This document shows positions 60,880 through 64,000 of a stretch of DNA of 64,000 bases, piece by piece. Each line of letters starts with the position of its first letter. Within the stretch, counting starts at the first letter, position 1. The translations under genes and the position numbers were made by a program. Below the pieces are notes generated by a model. It did no database searches, was not told the origin of the DNA, and saw only the letters and a program-made list of their open reading frames with translations. This DNA comes from Chitinophaga sp. HK235 (GTDB lineage: Bacteria > Bacteroidota > Bacteroidia > Chitinophagales > Chitinophagaceae), in NCBI RefSeq assembly GCF_018255755.1, contig NZ_CP073766.1, forward strand, positions 1,426,001 to 1,490,000. The letters are read 5' to 3'.

Positions 60880-63204
60880 TCAGAACTTATAGGTCAGGTT
60901 GAAACCGCCGTACCACGTAGCTTTATAAGGTCCGGGCAGATAGATGTTGGGCGGTGCTGCGCTGTAGTTGGCGTTTAAAAATACCATCGTGTAATACCTG
61001 CTGCTGGTGATATTATTGCCGCCGGCAAATACATCCAGGTTGAAATGCCGCCCCAGATCATGCCGGTAGCCCAACTTAGCCTGCAACAGCGTATAGGCGT
61101 CAGCATAGTGTGCGTTGTCATACGTAATGGGCATTTTATCTACATACTGCCAGGTGGTGTTCAGATAAATGCCCCATTTGGAGACGAGATCCACGCCGGC
61201 ATTGAACAGGTGCGGCGCTACGCCGGAAGCCTTTTTACCGCTGTAGTCGATCGTTTTGGCGTTGTTGTTATTATCGCTTTTAAAGTCCCGGTAAGTAAAG
61301 CTGGAATACGTGTAGTTTACAAATGGCCTCACCAGCGAAAAAACGCGCGGATGCTGCGGCTGCAGCGTATAGGCAATACCTGCTTCCACACCGCGGTTCT
61401 GTTGCCCGCCGGCATTGGTGGTCATCGTATACAGCACTGTACCGGTGTTATTATCTGTAATTGCCTGTGAAGTGAGTTTGTCTTTGATCTCCATATCAAA
61501 CACCGTCATCTGGAACGACAGCCGTTTATCCAGCAGACTGCCTTTGGCCCCAACCTCGTACTGCACTGCTTTTTCAGGCCGCAGGTCTGTATTCACCTGT
61601 CCTATCTGCGGAATCACCACCTGCCCTGATACCGGAGGCGAATATCCTTTACTGATACCTGCGTATACGGACACCGTTTCATTCAGGGCCTTGAGCACGC
61701 TCACCTGCGGCGTCAGTACGGGTGTAAAGGTTTTGTGCCCCGACTGGTCCTTATGCGTTGGATTTGCAGCATTGGTAAGCCTGTCTGTGATACTATACTC
61801 AATGTAATTGTTGCTCACACCTGCCGTAATGAGGAAACCCTGCGGCAGCTTCAGTTCCCACTGGGTGAAGAGACTGTACTGCATGACAGACAGTTCCAGA
61901 TCGCCGGTGAGCGGCCCCTGTACAGCGTTTGCGAGGGCATAGCTTTTTTTGAAGGAATTGGTTTTCTGATATTCAGTGCCCACTGTACCATTCAGGGTTA
62001 CTGTTCTGCCGCTGAAGCTCAGCCCAAAAGCAGTGCGTGCGCCGAAGTTCTGCGCGATATTGGACGACAGCCCTGCTGCAAAAGCCTGCGATTGTTTGTA
62101 GCCGCTGAAATAAGCACTGGTGGTATTGCTGACGTGCGATGAGAAGGCATATTGATGGGAAAGCCCCGCGCGGTATGTTTCAAAAGCAACATACCCTTTA
62201 TTCTTCAGGTATGGCACTTCACCGGTATCTTTCTTCTGAGCAAACTGGCTGCTGTCGAGCTGTCCGGCCAGCTGATCATTGGAGTTGTTGTAGGCGGCGT
62301 ATACAGAAAACGTTTGCTTTTCATTGCTGTGAAAATCCCCTATGAAAGACACAAAATCTTTTTTGGATGCACTGTTGATACGGTAGCTGTCGTAGTTCTG
62401 ATGGCCGTAGTTCAACATAATAGAAGACTTATCGTCCGCATATTCCAGGCGGGTATTGGTTCTGAACAGGCCATAGCTGCCCGCCAGCGTTTCCTGGGAG
62501 ATGCGTGTACCATACACCACCGGCTTGAGCGTATACATTTTCAGCACACCGCCGATGCCGCTGCCATAGAGGCTGGAAGCGGGTCCTTTGATCACTTCCA
62601 TACGGCCCAGGATAGAGAAGTCTATATCATCGAGGATGGTAGTGCCTTCCGCATCAGTTACCGGAATACCGTTCAGGTAAGCCTTATAGCCCGTTCCATT
62701 GAAGTTGGTGCCATTGCCGTAACCACGTAGGGTGATGCGCTGACCGCCGGCCATTGTTCTTTTCTCCATGCGCACCCCGGGAATCAGATTGAGCGCATAT
62801 TCCGGGAAAATGCCATCATTCCGTTGCAGGTCTTTCCTACCAAGAACGGCCACCGACTGCGGTTGTAACAGATTGCTGCGGGGCTTCGCCGCATTGACGG
62901 AAATCTCGCTGAGATTATAGGAAGTAGCCGCAAGACCTATCAATATCAACGGACTACCGTCCTTTGCCCGCACAGTCTGCGGCTCATAACCGGAGGCCAT
63001 CACCAGTAACCGGTTGTAATGCGCGCTGATACTGAAACTGCCTGCAATGTCGGTTGTTGCCAGCAGCTGATCACCGGAATAAATGCCAGCACCTTTTACG
63101 GGAGATAACGTATACAGATCATACACCCTGCCTTTGAGAGGCTGTTGGGCATAGGCATACAGCACACATAGCAATGACGCCATCAATAGGGAGATTTTTT
63201 TCAT
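60880..63204 (-). CDS. TonB-dependent receptor, 774 aa
   Basis: Signal peptide MKKISLLMASLLCVLYAYAQ, a short regulatory-like Ig domain (residues 20-100), a plug (NLLQPQSVAVLGRKDLQRNDG... GVRMEKRTMAGGQRITLRGYG... VIKGPASSLYGSGIGGVLKM) and a 22-strand-type barrel ending YGGFNLTYKF. Outer-membrane importer for the operon's ABC system; heme or a heme-like chelate is likely from its neighbours, but the substrate cannot be read from the receptor itself. Confidence 0.9.
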   Translation of the reverse strand: MKKISLLMASLLCVLYAYAQQPLKGRVYDLYTLSPVKGAGIYSGDQLLATTDIAGSFSISAHYNRLLVMASGYEPQTVRAKDGSPLILIGLAATSYNLSEISVNAAKPRSNLLQPQSVAVLGRKDLQRNDGIFPEYALNLIPGVRMEKRTMAGGQRITLRGYGNGTNFNGTGYKAYLNGIPVTDAEGTTILDDIDFSILGRMEVIKGPASSLYGSGIGGVLKMYTLKPVVYGTRISQETLAGSYGLFRTNTRLEYADDKSSIMLNYGHQNYDSYRINSASKKDFVSFIGDFHSNEKQTFSVYAAYNNSNDQLAGQLDSSQFAQKKDTGEVPYLKNKGYVAFETYRAGLSHQYAFSSHVSNTTSAYFSGYKQSQAFAAGLSSNIAQNFGARTAFGLSFSGRTVTLNGTVGTEYQKTNSFKKSYALANAVQGPLTGDLELSVMQYSLFTQWELKLPQGFLITAGVSNNYIEYSITDRLTNAANPTHKDQSGHKTFTPVLTPQVSVLKALNETVSVYAGISKGYSPPVSGQVVIPQIGQVNTDLRPEKAVQYEVGAKGSLLDKRLSFQMTVFDMEIKDKLTSQAITDNNTGTVLYTMTTNAGGQQNRGVEAGIAYTLQPQHPRVFSLVRPFVNYTYSSFTYRDFKSDNNNNAKTIDYSGKKASGVAPHLFNAGVDLVSKWGIYLNTTWQYVDKMPITYDNAHYADAYTLLQAKLGYRHDLGRHFNLDVFAGGNNITSSRYYTMVFLNANYSAAPPNIYLPGPYKATWYGGFNLTYKF

Positions 63205-63654
63205 TTTTTTTCAAATGTTTGGTTGATATATAATGCTCATCAGTATTATCTATGGGCCAACTTCAGCAGGTTCATTGTTCACAACGGGATCGGGTTGACA
63301 GGGGCATCAGGGTTTTCATTGTCAGCTCGGATATTCAATTTAAACAAGAATACCCCTTCTTCGCTAAAGCTAATAAAAAATTATCATGAAGTACATTTTT
63401 TTTTGCCAGGAGACACACTTTGTTCGCGGGGATTTTTTTTATATATTTACAGGCAGAATGTTAACGCCCGGATCATTAGTATACCCAACTTTTTCTGGTA
63501 ATTTTCGTTCTTAATTCCATTTGCTAACCTTTTCCCTGTAGGGAAATCCTAATTTGTCTGTATGAACCATATTCTTTGCCTTTTTATTGATTGTGCGCCG
63601 GCACTCACCTATCGTTTTCTGCAAATAAGTAACCAAAACTAAAATATTCATCGT
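63205..63654. other. Divergent intergenic region, 450 bp, with structured leader of the receptor gene
   Basis: The minus-strand RNA from 63360 to 63240 has blocks that recall a TPP riboswitch in order and spacing: GGGGT, CTGA, AACCC, then GAACCTG. Yet the CUGAGA and GCGUAGGGA positions are not intact, so I do not call it one. The rest should hold the receptor promoter and the Vgr-gene promoter. No credible gene. Confidence 0.4.
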
Positions 63655-64000
63655 ATGGCCCAACTTACCAATGCAACGTTCAGCATAGGTGGTAACCCCG
63701 TAGCACAATTCACCTCCTTTTCGCTCCACCAGCGCATCTTTGACCATCACCAGTTCACATTTGTTTGTCCTGCACAAACCATTGACGGTGTGAGTGGCCT
63801 GTTCTCGTCTTCCCGCGAGATGATCGGCAGCGCTTTTGAAGCGCATATCTCCGGTGTGGGACTCAAAGGAGATTTGTTGTTTAATGGTATTATTACAGGC
63901 ATTGAAACCTCGAGGGTCAACGGCGACTACGGAGAGGTTATTATCTCCGGCCACAGTCCTACCGTGATGCTGGACAGCGGCCCACACTGCAAGACCTGGG
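63655..64000 (+). CDS. vgrG: Vgr-family spike protein (partial, N-terminus only)
   Basis: Opens with ATG 63655-63657 and runs off the window after 115 residues (MAQLTNATFSIGGNPVAQF... GVGLKGDLLFNGIITGIETSR...YGEVIISGHSPTVMLDSG). This is the first domain of VgrG/phage gpD-like spike proteins as found in Bacteroidota type VI (iii) secretion or related contractile injection systems. Its C-terminal effector, if any, lies outside the window. Confidence 0.75.
   Translation, partial: MAQLTNATFSIGGNPVAQFTSFSLHQRIFDHHQFTFVCPAQTIDGVSGLFSSSREMIGSAFEAHISGVGLKGDLLFNGIITGIETSRVNGDYGEVIISGHSPTVMLDSGPHCKTW

Noticed and set aside
63300..63350. Leader peptide MKTLMPLSTRSRCEQ on the minus strand before the TonB receptor
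   Set aside because: A 15-codon ORF in a structured leader is expected by chance; no run of regulatory codons or coupling to the receptor start is visible.

Overview
The window looks like part of a Bacteroidota chromosome, most likely Chitinophaga or a close relative in the Chitinophagaceae. The evidence is an UpxY-type NusG paralogue, a CarboxypepD-reg-like/OMP beta-barrel protein, a TonB-dependent receptor, a T9SS C-terminal sorting domain, a Bacteroidota-style Vgr protein and a very large modular NRPS/PKS. Nearly everything lies on the minus strand. No rRNA, tRNA, IS element or CRISPR array was seen.

Region 1 (1-23.5 kb) is a natural-product assembly line. A 7,232-residue NRPS/PKS reads C*-A-T-C-A-T-C-A-T-KS-AT-KR-T-KS-AT-KR-T-C-A-T. 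It is followed 14 bp later by a second NRPS, cut by the window edge, that opens with a TubC_N-type docking domain. No release domain is inside the window. A long regulatory gap and a hybrid histidine kinase (24.3-26.2 kb) separate it from region 2.

Region 2 (26.4-43.6 kb) is the most unusual part: one tightly packed 15-gene operon that starts with an UpxY-like antiterminator and ends in a strong intrinsic terminator. It encodes twin 63-residue peptides with near-identical C-terminal halves, a radical SAM/SPASM enzyme, a UPF0489 peptide-arginase-like protein, two Fe(II)/2OG-type oxygenases (one cupin/JmjC, one short), a methyltransferase, an S8 protease fused to a DUF1611-like P-loop domain, an S41-like protease with Cys in place of the catalytic Ser, an ABC exporter, an outer-membrane barrel, a SPASM-like protein without radical SAM motif, a free carrier protein and a stand-alone condensation-domain protein. 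I read this as a RiPP pathway with an attached carrier-protein/condensation step. The arginase and the invariant core arginine suggest an ornithine residue, and the carrier protein plus condensation enzyme could acylate it or another amine. That last step is inference.

Region 3 (44.2-52.2 kb) is a glycosyltransferase island: a divergent membrane GT2, then a minus-strand operon of an MFS transporter, GT10, two GT32-like, GT2 and GT4-like enzymes, plus a second stand-alone condensation protein that is a paralogue of the one in region 2. The shared rare subfamily hints that regions 2 and 3 cooperate.

Region 4 (52.7-64 kb) looks like ordinary accessory/core metabolism: a small lipoprotein; a heme-type uptake operon (TonB receptor, binding lipoprotein, permease, ATPase) that continues into a small secreted protein and a 1.4-kilo-residue T9SS-secreted Asp-box/discoidin protein; and the start of a Vgr-family spike protein at the right edge.
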